The notes: a model not told the origin generated them from the letters alone. DNA of 64,000 bases from Cognataquiflexum rubidum (GCF_022538115.1 NZ_JAKZAL010000006.1:172016-236015), one strand, 5' to 3'; positions 6,870-16,196 are shown, counted from the stretch's first letter. Translations and numbers: made by a program.

Positions 6870-9478
6870 GGTTGTTTTTGATTTTCGCCCTTTGTTTTTT
6901 GTCTTTTTGGGCCAAAGCTCAGGAACGGATAAGTTTGAATGGAACCTACTCCTCCGAGCAACTGATTGAAAGTATTGAGCAGCAGACTCCTTTTCGGTTT
7001 GTCTTCCAAAGCCAAATCCTTCCAAAAGGAAAGGTTGTGGACTTAAGTTTTGATCAGGCTAAAGTGGAAGAAATCCTTTCTTTTTGGACAGCTGCCCTGC
7101 AATTGGAATATAAGATTCAGGGCAATCTGATCTTATTATCACCTGCCCCTTCCTCGAGAAGAATACTCAGCGGCTATGTGACCAATCAGGGCGATGGAGA
7201 AAAGCTTATCGGTGCCAACATTCAAGTCTTGGGCACAGGAATCGGAATTACCACCAATGAATATGGATACTTCGCATTATCCATCCCACAGGGCAACTAC
7301 AAGGTAAAGATTTCTTATGTGGGTTTTCAGACCCTGACTGAAGAGGTTGCTTTATTCCAAGACATCGCGAAAAATTTCCAGCTTCAAATTGCCAATGTGC
7401 TATTGGACGAGGTTTCTGTAGTCTCGGTGGAAGACAAGGTGGAGGAAATTCAGATGAGTACCTTCAAGGTAAATATGGCCTTGGTCCGAAAGCTGCCAGC
7501 AATCGGCGGAGAGGTCGACCCGCTGCGGATTCTTCAACTGCTTCCAGGCGTGCAGTTTGGTACCGAAGGCACATCGGGATTCAATGTACGTGGCGGTTCT
7601 CAAGATCAAAATCTGATTTTGTTGGATGGAGTACCGATGTACAATGTCTCCCATCTTTTTGGCTTTCTCTCGGTATTCAATGCCGATGCAATTCAGAATA
7701 TGGACTTGACCAAAGGAGCTTTTCCGGCACGGTATGGAGGCAGACTTTCCTCCGTCTTGGACATCAGTATGAAGGAAGGCACTAAGGAAAGGATTTCAGG
7801 AAATGTCGGACTCAGTACCTTTGCCTCGAAGTTCTTTTTGGAAGGACCCTTGGCGGGGGAGAAAATGACCTTTATGGTTTCGGCCCGGAGAAGCTTTTTA
7901 GATCCCATTTTGGTTCCTGTTACCAGAAGGCAAAAAATCGAAAATGGTGCCAGCGGAGGCCAAAGCAATTATTCCTTCTACGATGTCAATGCCAAGGTCA
8001 ACTATACCTTTTCTGCAAAGGACCGGATTTACTTGAGCGTTTATCAGGGAAATGACCGCTACAATGACAATACGCTAAGAATAAGCTCCTTCGGAAACTC
8101 CACGGTAGAAAGTGAACAAGATGTCAAACTTGGTTGGGGCAATCAGGTGGCCTCTTTGCGATGGAACCATGTCTTTCAACCAACCCTTTTTTCCAATATC
8201 AATCTTTTTACAAGCAGGTATCAGTTGAATACCGTTTCGGATAACAATGTAGAAATCAGATCAGGTAGCGAACGGATATTCAGTGAGGACTTTTCGGACC
8301 AACAGTCCTCCATCCGGGATTATGGGGGAAAAATTGATTTCAGCTATTTCCCAAACCCAACACACTTTATGAAATTTGGCGGACTTCTACTCAGACATCG
8401 ATTTGTAAATCAGTTTCAGTCCAACTTCTCCATTACCCGCAACAACCAGCGTGAGGAAGATTCTTCCAGCTTAAGGGAAGAGAATAACGCATGGGAAGGG
8501 TTTGTTTTTGTGGAGGACGAGATAACGATCAACCGAAAGTTGGGCGTCAATGTCGGTATCCATGCCAGTAATTTTTGGTCGGGTGGGGTAAGTTATCCTT
8601 CCATTCAGCCGAGGACTTCCTTTAGATGGGCAATCAATTCTTCAAACGCCATCAAGGGAGGGTACGCAAAAATGACCCAATACCTCCACCTCCTGACCAA
8701 TAGCGGTATTGGGCTGCCAACTGACCTTTGGCTAGGGTCCAGCCCGGAGATAGGCCCACAAAATGCCAATCAGTGGTCATTGGGGTATACCAAAACGTTT
8801 TCCAGAGGGGTTGATTTTACGGTAGAAGGCTTCCATAAGAAAATGGAAGGCCTCTTGGATTTCAAAGACGGGGTAACATTTTTTATGAATACGGGAAGTA
8901 TAAGTGAGAAGGTGACCACCGGAGATGGATTAGCCAAAGGGGTGGAAATGATGCTGCAAAAGCAGGTGGGGAAAACACAGGGTTGGATATCCTATACTTG
9001 GTCTAAATCGGACCGGATTTTCCAAGAAATCAATAACGGAGAACCGTTCCCTTTCATATTCGACAGAAGACATGATTTTTCAGCCTTGATCAATCAGCAA
9101 GTTGGTAAACGATGGAATTTCAGTGCCACTTGGATCTACTTGACAGGAAGGGCGGTGACATTACCCGTTTCGACCTTTGTTGAAAATGTAGTGATCCCAG
9201 GCGATAGGATAGGAAACGTTGCAGATTTAATCGAGTACAGTACCCGAAATGCCTATCGCTTCAAGCCCTATCACCGATTGGATATTTCTGCCAATTACGA
9301 AAAAACAACCACATGGGGAGGGCACCGCTTTTCAGTCAGTGTGTACAATCTATACAATCGGCAAAACACCTTCTTCCTATCCCAAGATCCTGGAGCAGCA
9401 TCTGACGGATCTATTCAACTTATAGACAATCCCTTATTTCCACTTATCCCCGGTTTTTCCTATGGAATATTCTTCTAA
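6863..9478 (+). CDS. STN-domain TonB-dependent receptor (signal-transducing)
   Basis: Outer-membrane active transporter of 871 aa. Signal peptide MVRLFLIFALCFLSFWAKAQ is followed by an STN domain (about 22-90; EQLIESIEQQTPFRFVF) that contacts FecR, a carboxypeptidase-regulatory-like domain (about 97-180; GYVTNQGDGEKLIGANIQV), a plug (FNVRGGSQDQNLILLDGVP) and a beta-barrel ending in YGIFF, with a terminal Phe as barrel proteins have. GTG at 6863 or 6866 can start it; no ATG is suitably placed. It overlaps fecR by 7 bp and the DUF4249 gene by 17 bp, indicating one operon. The substrate cannot be read from sequence. Confidence 0.93.
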   Translation: MVRLFLIFALCFLSFWAKAQERISLNGTYSSEQLIESIEQQTPFRFVFQSQILPKGKVVDLSFDQAKVEEILSFWTAALQLEYKIQGNLILLSPAPSSRRILSGYVTNQGDGEKLIGANIQVLGTGIGITTNEYGYFALSIPQGNYKVKISYVGFQTLTEEVALFQDIAKNFQLQIANVLLDEVSVVSVEDKVEEIQMSTFKVNMALVRKLPAIGGEVDPLRILQLLPGVQFGTEGTSGFNVRGGSQDQNLILLDGVPMYNVSHLFGFLSVFNADAIQNMDLTKGAFPARYGGRLSSVLDISMKEGTKERISGNVGLSTFASKFFLEGPLAGEKMTFMVSARRSFLDPILVPVTRRQKIENGASGGQSNYSFYDVNAKVNYTFSAKDRIYLSVYQGNDRYNDNTLRISSFGNSTVESEQDVKLGWGNQVASLRWNHVFQPTLFSNINLFTSRYQLNTVSDNNVEIRSGSERIFSEDFSDQQSSIRDYGGKIDFSYFPNPTHFMKFGGLLLRHRFVNQFQSNFSITRNNQREEDSSSLREENNAWEGFVFVEDEITINRKLGVNVGIHASNFWSGGVSYPSIQPRTSFRWAINSSNAIKGGYAKMTQYLHLLTNSGIGLPTDLWLGSSPEIGPQNANQWSLGYTKTFSRGVDFTVEGFHKKMEGLLDFKDGVTFFMNTGSISEKVTTGDGLAKGVEMMLQKQVGKTQGWISYTWSKSDRIFQEINNGEPFPFIFDRRHDFSALINQQVGKRWNFSATWIYLTGRAVTLPVSTFVENVVIPGDRIGNVADLIEYSTRNAYRFKPYHRLDISANYEKTTTWGGHRFSVSVYNLYNRQNTFFLSQDPGAASDGSIQLIDNPLFPLIPGFSYGIFF

Positions 9479-10439
9479 CGTGATCCGAAATTTAGCAGCG
9501 CTCGCTTTGCTTTATGCGACCAGTTCCTGCCTGTTTGAGTCTCCTTCCCCAATTGAAATCATTGATTCCCAAAAGAAATTGGTAGTCAATGGTCATATCA
9601 GCCCCGATGTACCTTTGCTGATATCCGTGACCAATAACATCCCATTTACCACTGCCATGTTTGCCTTGCAGAATATTCCGGATGCAAAAGTAGAACTTTG
9701 GGAAGGTGCCCAGAAGTTGGAGGAGGGGGTGTTCCAACCTTCAGCAACTGTGACTGTGGGCTTGCCTGAAATTGAAAAAAAGTTTCCAAATCATTTTGCT
9801 TACAGGGCCTTTTTTGCATTTGAGTCCGTGCCTGAGGCAGGTAAGTCCTATTCGCTCAAAGTCAATGCTCCCGGATATCCGGCTGTGGAAACCACGGATC
9901 GGGTCCCTGAGAATGCAGCAGAGGCACCCACATTCCGAATCCTATCCATCAACAGGGCCAATGGCCTAATCACAGTAGAAGTGGATTTAGAGCTTTTGGA
10001 TGAAAAAAATTACTTCCATTTGCAGTTTTTTGTCAGGACAAACGGATTTAATGACGTTGAACAAGTTGAACAAGTCAAGGTGGTGTTGGACAACGAAGGA
10101 TTGTTAAATGTCGATAATAATGGCGTGGCCTTCGAAGGAGGACTAAATTCAGGTATTATGTATAATCCCAACGTCTTTGGATCAAAAAGCAACAAGCGAA
10201 TCATCGTGTTGGAATATTTATCGGTTATTTTCTTCCCTGAGATTCAATATGAACTAAGTGCAGAAATACGGACCATCAGCAAAAGCTACTATGACTATTA
10301 TGTGGCTGTAATCCAGCAAAAATATTATGGTGACTACCCGTTTGTTACCTCAATTAGGATTCCTAACAATGTGCAGGGTGGCTTGGGTAACTTTTCTGCC
10401 TTCACAGCCAGAAAATCAGGATGGTTGGATTTGAAATAA
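9462..10439 (+). CDS. DUF4249 surface lipoprotein, TonB-receptor partner
   Basis: Lipoprotein of the DUF4249 family, which is commonly encoded beside STN-type TonB receptors and thought to assist substrate capture at the cell surface. A hydrophobic stretch (IRNLAALALLYATSS) ends at Cys23, the probable lipidation site. ATG 9462 overlaps the receptor by 17 bp; GTG 9480, one base after the receptor stop, would give a more conventional signal peptide (MIRNLAALALLY) and may be the true start. An N-terminal beta-rich region (LVVNGHISPDVPLLISV) is the typical DUF4249 opening. It ends 7 bp before the convergent acr3 gene. Confidence 0.85.
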   Translation: MEYSSNVIRNLAALALLYATSSCLFESPSPIEIIDSQKKLVVNGHISPDVPLLISVTNNIPFTTAMFALQNIPDAKVELWEGAQKLEEGVFQPSATVTVGLPEIEKKFPNHFAYRAFFAFESVPEAGKSYSLKVNAPGYPAVETTDRVPENAAEAPTFRILSINRANGLITVEVDLELLDEKNYFHLQFFVRTNGFNDVEQVEQVKVVLDNEGLLNVDNNGVAFEGGLNSGIMYNPNVFGSKSNKRIIVLEYLSVIFFPEIQYELSAEIRTISKSYYDYYVAVIQQKYYGDYPFVTSIRIPNNVQGGLGNFSAFTARKSGWLDLK

Positions 10440-10446
10440 ATCAAAA

Positions 10447-11475
10447 TCAATACCTCCACTTATTCGCCAAAGCCACCAAACTCAGCATCACCGGAACCTC
10501 AACCAATACTCCAACTACCGTCACCAGTGCCGCGGGACTTTCCAGTCCAAAGAGTGCTATCGCGACTGCGACCGCCAATTCAAAGAAATTACTTGCTCCT
10601 ATCATGGCTGCCGGCGAACAGATGGCATGCGGTAATTTGAGTTTTCTTCCGCCAAACCAGGCGAGGAAAAAGATAAAATAGGTCTGAATGATCAGCGGAA
10701 TAGCAATCAGGACAATGATCATTGGATTATTCAGAATATTTGGCCCTTGAAAAGCAAACAACAATACCAAAGTCAAAAGCAATGCGATAATGCTGACAGG
10801 TTTTAGCTTGGGCAGAAAAACAGTTTTGAACCAGTCTTCCCCATATTTTCCTACCAAGATCTTATTCGTAATCACACCTGCCACCAAGGGAATTACTACA
10901 AAAATGACTACTGAGGATACCAAAGTTTCATAAGGAATGGTCACATCGGTAATTCCCAACAGGAATCCTACCAAGGGAACAAAGGCCACCAAAATGATTA
11001 AATCATTGACAGAAACTTGTACCAAGGTATAATTGGGATCCCCATCCGTGAGATAAGACCAAACGAAAACCATGGCTGTACAGGGTGCAGCACCCAATAA
11101 TATTGCTCCGGCGATATATTCTCCAGCCAATTCAGGCTCGATAAATGCCGAGAAAATCTGGTCAAAAAAGATCCAGGCAAAGAATGCCATGGTAAATGGT
11201 TTGACCAGCCAATTGATGACAACAGTCAGGATCAACCCTTTTGGAGCTTTGCCCACCCCTTTGATGCTGCTGAAGTCAATCTGTAGCATCATGGGATATA
11301 TCATCATCCAGATCAAAATGGCAATGGGAATGTTGACATTGTAGATTTCCATTCGGCTCAGATAGGACATGCTTTCCCCGGCAAAATGCCCGATCCCCAC
11401 TCCCGCCAAAATGCAAAGCCCAACCCACAAACTCAGGTATTTTTCAAAAAAGGCTATTTTCTTAGGTTCAGACAT
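10447..11475 (-). CDS. arsB: ACR3-type arsenite efflux transporter
   Basis: Inner-membrane arsenite exporter of the bile acid:sodium symporter/ACR3 superfamily; 342 aa with about ten membrane helices. The conserved helix motif [13 protein letters not shown] carries the cysteine essential in ACR3 proteins, and the later helix segment [22 protein letters not shown] is also characteristic. It is the last gene of the ars operon (arsR, DUF6428, arsC, this gene), all on the minus strand, 135 bp after arsC. Databases often label this ACR3 family arsB although it is unrelated to the E. coli ArsB. Confidence 0.94.
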   Translation of the reverse strand: MSEPKKIAFFEKYLSLWVGLCILAGVGIGHFAGESMSYLSRMEIYNVNIPIAILIWMMIYPMMLQIDFSSIKGVGKAPKGLILTVVINWLVKPFTMAFFAWIFFDQIFSAFIEPELAGEYIAGAILLGAAPCTAMVFVWSYLTDGDPNYTLVQVSVNDLIILVAFVPLVGFLLGITDVTIPYETLVSSVVIFVVIPLVAGVITNKILVGKYGEDWFKTVFLPKLKPVSIIALLLTLVLLFAFQGPNILNNPMIIVLIAIPLIIQTYFIFFLAWFGGRKLKLPHAICSPAAMIGASNFFELAVAVAIALFGLESPAALVTVVGVLVEVPVMLSLVALANKWRY

Positions 11476-11514
11476 TTTTAGATTGATTTATAGTTCAGTA
11501 GGTATTGAGGCTGA

Positions 11515-11607
11515 TATTGGTAGATATTAGCTGCGCGATATTATTGGATATTGGTTTGGAACATCATAGCAATATCCACAAATATCCAATATCAATTAAT
11601 ATCAATC
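11515..11607. repeat. Inverted word repeat (GATATTGG / CCAATATC)
   Basis: The gap between arsC and the acr3 gene holds several copies of GATATTGG-like words on the left and CAATATCCA / AATATCAA on the right, giving an imperfect inverted structure. Related AATATCC words recur near 19,145-19,180, 20,088-20,122 and 33,220-33,330. Being between two genes of one operon, it could form an RNA hairpin that tunes arsB expression or protects the arsC transcript end (inference). Confidence 0.55.
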
Positions 11608-11610
11608 CTT

Positions 11611-12225
11611 TTAGGCTTTAGATATTCTAGAGAAAACATAAAGCATCTCCGAAGCAATCTGAAGGCTGCGTTCGTCATAGCGGGCGGCTTCCTGAGAAGT
11701 TCCATCAAATGCCTTTGGATCTTCGTACCTCACCGGAATCCTGGCTTCAGCACCCGGTATAAAAGGACAGTTTTCATCCGCATGCGAGCAGGTCATCACG
11801 GCTGCAAATCCTTTGGGAGCATTGGCAGAATCATCATAGAGTTTGGAGAAACAGATTATCGGATCGTCATCATCTGAATAGAAGACAAAGTATTTTGGGT
11901 TTCCGACGCCTTTTTGGGTGACTTTGAATCCTGCTCTTTTGATAGAGGCTACCGCCCTTTCGTTGAATGCCGTGACTTCCACTCCACCTGAAAATGAATT
12001 GATTTCAATATCATAATAGGCAGCAGCGGTCTTTGCCCAAATCTGGGAAAACTGACTCCGTCGGGAATTATGCGTGCAGATAAAGTTCAGGTTTACCGGT
12101 TGGTCTGCATCGATTTTCTTTTGGATATAGTCGATAAAATCCTGCAGGATGGGAATCCGATCCTTTGGTATTTCAAGGCTTTTGGCCTTTTCAATGGTGG
12201 CTTGAAGGGTTGGGTATAGGTTCAT
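11611..12225 (-). CDS. arsC: Arsenate reductase, low-molecular-weight phosphatase family
   Basis: Reduces arsenate to arsenite for export. The phosphatase P-loop CTHNSRRS (C50 and R56 of the CX5R motif) lies in VNLNFICTHNSRRSQ, followed by ASIKRAGFKV and the Asp-rich VFYSDDDDPI. The C-terminal half contains TCSHADENCPF with two further cysteines that could act in the thiol relay. The frame stays open upstream, but those codons are in the GTAC-rich intergenic repeat; ATG 12225 (MNLYPTLQATIEK) gives a 204 aa protein of sensible length. It lies between the DUF6428 gene and the acr3 transporter. Confidence 0.9.
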   Translation of the reverse strand: MNLYPTLQATIEKAKSLEIPKDRIPILQDFIDYIQKKIDADQPVNLNFICTHNSRRSQFSQIWAKTAAAYYDIEINSFSGGVEVTAFNERAVASIKRAGFKVTQKGVGNPKYFVFYSDDDDPIICFSKLYDDSANAPKGFAAVMTCSHADENCPFIPGAEARIPVRYEDPKAFDGTSQEAARYDERSLQIASEMLYVFSRISKA

Positions 12226-12237
12226 GGTATATATTTT

Positions 12238-12308
12238 TGTACAAAGTACCAAGTACAAAGTACCAGGAATGGTACCTACTTGGTACTTAGTACGTGGTAC
12301 ATAGTACA
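12238..12308. repeat. GTACC word repeat with inverted arms
   Basis: Between the DUF6428 gene and arsC the words AGTACC, AAGTAC and AAAGTACC are followed by GGTACC, TTGGTACTT and GTGGTACATAGTAC, so the segment folds back on itself. A related TTGGTACTTTGTACTTGATAC lies at about 12,910-12,930 after the DUF6428 start. It may act as an intercistronic RNA structure; no coding role. Confidence 0.6.
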
Positions 12309-12310
12309 AT

Positions 12311-12847
12311 CTAGCAACATCCCGATCCCGGTGCACAGGCGCTTGCTTCTAGCGCAGCCAAGGAAACACGGACCTTTGGTTTGGCAGCAGGACCGCAACA
12401 GGCAGCAGCTTTTTCTTCCGGGGTTGTCGCCCTATCTTTGGCTTTGCAGGTTGTTTGGTCAGCAGTCAGCTGCACAATCAGGCTGTTTCCGGCTTCTTTG
12501 ATATTGTGTACAGGAAGCACGGCTGTAGGGAAGGAACTGTTTCCATATTCAAATTTGATCTCCCTATCCTGAAAAGTCGGTCTGACTTTTTGGACTACGT
12601 CAAATATCTTCAAGGCTTTGCTGGTATCGACCGCATGGTCCGGTTCAGGGATTCCATTTTCCCAAAGTTGGATGTGGACTTCATTCCACTCGTTGCGGAT
12701 TCCGCCACAGTCCACCGTGTCGTAGGAGACATTTTTGATTTCTGTGATGTGGTAGTCAGTACGGACGTATTGACCTGCTTGGTACTCGAAGAAAAGGGAT
12801 TTCTCAGGGTTTTCTCTAAGGATTTGGGTAAATTCTGAAGTTTTCAT
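12311..12847 (-). CDS. DUF6428 family protein with cysteine-rich tail
   Basis: Protein of 178 aa from ATG 12847 (MKTSEFTQILREN); an upstream in-frame ATG at 12871 adds eight unlikely residues. The body resembles the DUF6428 family found in Bacteroidota ars operons between arsR and arsC. The last ~50 residues are cysteine-rich: TTCKAK, AAACCGPAAK, ASACAPGSGCC, ending in two cysteines, with one more at C47. Such a tail could bind As(III) or another soft metal. A role as an arsenic chaperone or thiol buffer is inference from position and composition; the biochemical function is not known to me. Confidence 0.8.
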   Translation of the reverse strand: MKTSEFTQILRENPEKSLFFEYQAGQYVRTDYHITEIKNVSYDTVDCGGIRNEWNEVHIQLWENGIPEPDHAVDTSKALKIFDVVQKVRPTFQDREIKFEYGNSSFPTAVLPVHNIKEAGNSLIVQLTADQTTCKAKDRATTPEEKAAACCGPAAKPKVRVSLAALEASACAPGSGCC

Positions 12848-12934
12848 ATGGATATCTCGCAAAGGCGTCAAATTTTAGAATGTTATTGAATGTTTGATTT
12901 TATGATTCTTGGTACTTTGTACTTGATACATTTT

Positions 12935-13270
12935 TCAGCAGCATGTTTCTCCCGGTATTTTTGGAAATCCTGAAAATAGGGTTTCAAACAGATGTTGGAT
13001 TTCTGACCAACGGACCGGGTCGATACAGTAATTGACAGATACACCTTCAATGCTTCCTCTGATGATCCCGGTTTCTTTGAGTTCACGGAGATGCTGTGAT
13101 ATTGTCGCCTGTGCCAAACCCAATTCTTGGACTAAGTCCCCGTTGATACAGGTATTGGATTGGATGAGGTATTGGAGAATTGCGATTCTCGCAGGGTGGG
13201 CAAAAACTTTGGCGACTTTGGCCAGTTCATTTTGCTCTTCGGTGAATAAATCTGTTTTGGTGACACCCAT
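12935..13270 (-). CDS. arsR: ArsR-family metalloregulatory repressor
   Basis: Winged-helix repressor of 111 aa, first gene of the minus-strand ars operon. The core is AHPARIAILQYLIQ, GLAQATISQHLRELKETG (recognition helix) and the wing GSIEGVSVNYCIDPV. Cysteines C41, C82 and the terminal pair C110-C111 are candidate As(III) ligands; the classic ELCVCDL motif is replaced by SNTCINGDLV, so sensing probably combines C41 with others. Four TTGAWATA direct repeats lie 53-93 bp upstream. Confidence 0.92.
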   Translation of the reverse strand: MGVTKTDLFTEEQNELAKVAKVFAHPARIAILQYLIQSNTCINGDLVQELGLAQATISQHLRELKETGIIRGSIEGVSVNYCIDPVRWSEIQHLFETLFSGFPKIPGETCC

Positions 13271-13322
13271 TTTTTAGACTTTTAGAGGCGAGAAGCGAGA
13301 GATTAGACTATTTAGAAATAGG

Positions 13323-13363
13323 TTGATATATAATTGAAATACGGTTGAAATAAAGTTGAAATA
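13323..13363. promoter_or_regulatory. Four direct repeats TTGAWATA at exact 11-bp period upstream of arsR
   Basis: TTGATATA at 13323 and TTGAAATA at 13334, 13345 and 13356 follow one another at exactly 11 bp, one helical turn. They lie 53-93 bp upstream of arsR on the minus strand (reading TATTTCAA there) and about 155 bp upstream of the divergent DinB-like gene. Helical phasing suggests cooperative binding of a regulator on one DNA face; ArsR is the obvious candidate, but its usual sites are inverted rather than direct repeats, and a chance microduplication is possible. Confidence 0.5.
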
Positions 13364-13517
13364 TTTTGGTGATACCCAAATGGTGAATTCAATCCAATAT
13401 TTCGCCGAAGGCATATTTCTATTTATATCGCAAAGCATATATCATTTTAATACATTGCAATATTACGATGAATGTTTTTTCAATCCAAATTTCTGTTCAA
13501 ATTTTGTACCTTGGAGT

Positions 13518-13955
13518 ATGAGAGAATTCATTCAACTTTGGAAAGAAGGCCGCAGCAGATTTACCAATCAGCTGGTCAATATCAAGCAGGAAGATTTATC
13601 CAAAAGACTTGGAGGCAGTCCAAATTCTGCCGGCTTCCTGATCCGGCATATGGCTGAAGTGGAGTTGCTTTTTGCCAAAAATGTATTTGGCAATTTGGCT
13701 GTAAAAGTAGATGCCCAAACACTAAAAGCCGGAAGAGATACAGGAGAATGGACTGATTTGGAACCATTGTTGGCATTGGTGGAAGAGGCCGGAAGACAAT
13801 TGGAGATAGCCATCGCAAGCCAGGAAGACTGGGAGGCTGTCATCGAAACCAAGGAATTTGGGAAAAAGACAAAGGCAGAATCCTTGGGCAGAATCACCAC
13901 GCATACCGCTTACCACGCAGGGCAATTGGCGATTATCCTCAAATACGGTTCCTAG
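13518..13955 (+). CDS. DinB-like four-helix metal-binding protein
   Basis: DinB/YfiT-like four-helix bundle of 145 aa. The metal-site histidines fit FLIRHMAEVE and THTAYHAGQLAII, the usual three-His layout. Members include thiol transferases (bacillithiol- or mycothiol-dependent) and many proteins of unknown role; a bacillithiol link is possible since ytxJ is also in this window. The open frame extends back to 13356, but that stretch is AT-rich with low-complexity codons, and ATG 13518 (MREFIQLWKEGRSRF) is the natural start. It is divergent from arsR and transcribed on its own. Confidence 0.8.
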   Translation: MREFIQLWKEGRSRFTNQLVNIKQEDLSKRLGGSPNSAGFLIRHMAEVELLFAKNVFGNLAVKVDAQTLKAGRDTGEWTDLEPLLALVEEAGRQLEIAIASQEDWEAVIETKEFGKKTKAESLGRITTHTAYHAGQLAIILKYGS

Positions 13956-14021
13956 TCAAAAGATAACCCACTCCAATCCCTGTCAATTAATTTAGATCAA
14001 AATATAAAACCCACTAACAAG

Positions 14022-16196
14022 ATGTCCCATTCCCTGATTAAGCAAACAGCACGGATTGTCTGTATTTTTATTTTTGCCGGACTCATTTCCAGCAATACCA
14101 ATGTGGAACAAGTAGACTTTGCCGATTGGCTTGTCGATGGCCAAGAAAGGAAAGCCGAAATCACTTTATTGGAAGGCAAAGAAATCCAGATGGACAATGG
14201 CTTGATCCGCAGAAGTTTCGTCCTGTCACCCAACATCGCTTGCTTTGATTTTACCAACCTGATGACAGGAGAGCAAATGCTCAGGACCGTCATGCCTGAA
14301 GCCCGGATTATCCTGAATGGCAAAACCTACCATATCGGTGGCCTTAGCGGTCAGGAGGAGCGGGGATTTTTTCGCAAAGAATGGTTGGACGACATGAAAT
14401 CCTCTCCTGAAGATTTCCAATACCAATCTTACGAAATCGGAGAAATCACACTCCATTTTCCTACCAAAACTGTTTTTTGGACAGGCCATAAGAAGGACGC
14501 TACAGGCAAAAAAGTAAGCTTTACCTACAGTCATCCTGATTTTGAAAACCTCATTTTGAAAGTCCATTATGAGCTCTTCGATGACCTTCCGCTGATGGGC
14601 AAATACCTCACCCTTGAAAATACCGGAAAGGAAAGCATCCATATCAATCAGGTGGTCAATGAAATCCTTGGAATCGTGGAGGAAGAATCCGCGGTGGTCG
14701 GAAGTACGGAAAAGATGAAGAAGCCTCACCAACTTTATATCGAAAACAACTTTGCCTTCAACAACGCCATGCACGCCGAGCTCAGCAGTCAGGCTACGCT
14801 TTGGAAGCCGGATTCCAGCTACACTTCCCAAGTCAATTATGAATTGCGGACACCCAACATCCTTGAAGTCTATCCTGAAAGAGGCATTGGAATCGACCTG
14901 AAGCCGGGAGAAAATTTCCAGTCGATCCGTTCGTATGAATTGGTTTTGGATAGTTATGACCGGGAGCGGAATGGTCTGGCAAGGAGAAAAATGTACCGGG
15001 CTTTGGCTCCTTGGACTTTGCAGAATCCGATTTTCATGCATTTGGTGAGCAAAAACGACGAGGAAGTCAGGACTGCCATCGACCAATGTGTAGCTACAGG
15101 ATATGAAGCTTTGATTCTGAGTTTTGGAAGCCATATCAACATGGAGGATATCTCTCCCGAAAATATAAGCCGATGGAAAGACCTTGCAGATTATGCCCAT
15201 GACAAAGGGATCAAAATCGGAGGCTATTCGCTGTTTAGCTCCCGTAAAATAAGCGATGAATATGACGTCATCAGTCCACTTACAGGCAAACCTGGCGGTG
15301 CTTTTTTTGGAAACGCACCCTGTATGGCAAGTCAGTGGGGTCTTGATTACCTTGACAAACTCCGGTTTTTCTTTGAAAACACCGGTTTCGATATTTTCGA
15401 AAATGACGGACCTTATCCCGGGGATGTCTGTGCTTCCACTTCCCATCCGGGTCACGAGGGTCTGCATGATTCGCAGTGGATACAGATCAATCTCCAAAAG
15501 GGACTTTACCAATGGATGAATGCCCAGGGAATCTATATCAATGCACCGGATTGGTACTTTTTGGATGGGACGCACAAGATTGCTTTGGGCTATCGGGAGG
15601 TGAATTTTTCCCTGCCAAGAGAAAGACAAAAAATCCTAAACAGGCAGAATATCCATGACGGAACTTGGGAAAAGACACCTTCGATGGGCTGGGGTTTTGT
15701 ACCCCTGACCGCCTATCACGGCGGAGGGGCCGAAGCGGTATTGGAACCGCTGAGCGAGCATCTTGAAGATTATAGGCAATTGATGATGCAATATTATGGG
15801 GCAGGGGTGCAGGCTTGCTACCGGGGGCCGAGACTATATGACACCGAGGAAACCAAAGCAGTGGTCATCTCGGTGATCGATTGGTACAAGAAATACAGAG
15901 ATATTCTCAACGCCGACATCATCCGCCTCCGCCGCGCGGACGGCAGGGATTGGGACGGGTGGATGCATGTAGATCCCCAAGGGAGAGAAAAGGCCCTCAT
16001 CATGCTATTCAATCCGACTAAAGAACCTATGTCTAAGGATTTGGTGATCCCGCTATACTACACCGGGCTGAATGATAAAGCGAGTATCAGTGTGGAGGGT
16101 AAAAATAAAAACTCCTATGCCCTCAATCAAAAACAGGAAGTTACCCTCAGAGTGGATATTCCGGCAGATGGGTACACGTGGTTGGTCGTGGAATAA
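14022..16196 (+). CDS. Secreted glycoside hydrolase, alpha-galactosidase-like
   Basis: Exported 724 aa protein with signal peptide (KQTARIVCIFIFAGLISS). A beta-sandwich N-terminal region (about 40-330) precedes a TIM-barrel-like section (about 350-610) with GFDIFENDGPYPGDVC and INAPDWYFLDG, and a C-terminal beta-domain containing LRRADGRDWDGWMHVDPQG and ending DGYTWLVVE. The layout matches clan GH-D-type enzymes that Bacteroidota genomes usually label alpha-galactosidase. I cannot place the nucleophile and acid with certainty; D and E in the FENDGPYPGD segment and the acidic residues of NAPDWYFLDG are candidates. It likely acts on glycans in the periplasm or at the surface. Substrate is unknown. 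Confidence 0.7.
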   Translation: MSHSLIKQTARIVCIFIFAGLISSNTNVEQVDFADWLVDGQERKAEITLLEGKEIQMDNGLIRRSFVLSPNIACFDFTNLMTGEQMLRTVMPEARIILNGKTYHIGGLSGQEERGFFRKEWLDDMKSSPEDFQYQSYEIGEITLHFPTKTVFWTGHKKDATGKKVSFTYSHPDFENLILKVHYELFDDLPLMGKYLTLENTGKESIHINQVVNEILGIVEEESAVVGSTEKMKKPHQLYIENNFAFNNAMHAELSSQATLWKPDSSYTSQVNYELRTPNILEVYPERGIGIDLKPGENFQSIRSYELVLDSYDRERNGLARRKMYRALAPWTLQNPIFMHLVSKNDEEVRTAIDQCVATGYEALILSFGSHINMEDISPENISRWKDLADYAHDKGIKIGGYSLFSSRKISDEYDVISPLTGKPGGAFFGNAPCMASQWGLDYLDKLRFFFENTGFDIFENDGPYPGDVCASTSHPGHEGLHDSQWIQINLQKGLYQWMNAQGIYINAPDWYFLDGTHKIALGYREVNFSLPRERQKILNRQNIHDGTWEKTPSMGWGFVPLTAYHGGGAEAVLEPLSEHLEDYRQLMMQYYGAGVQACYRGPRLYDTEETKAVVISVIDWYKKYRDILNADIIRLRRADGRDWDGWMHVDPQGREKALIMLFNPTKEPMSKDLVIPLYYTGLNDKASISVEGKNKNSYALNQKQEVTLRVDIPADGYTWLVVE

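Noticed and set aside
14226..15629. Long minus-strand ORF of 467 codons within the glycoside hydrolase gene
   Set aside because: It is antisense to a clear coding sequence with normal enzyme motifs; it shows no recognisable domain.
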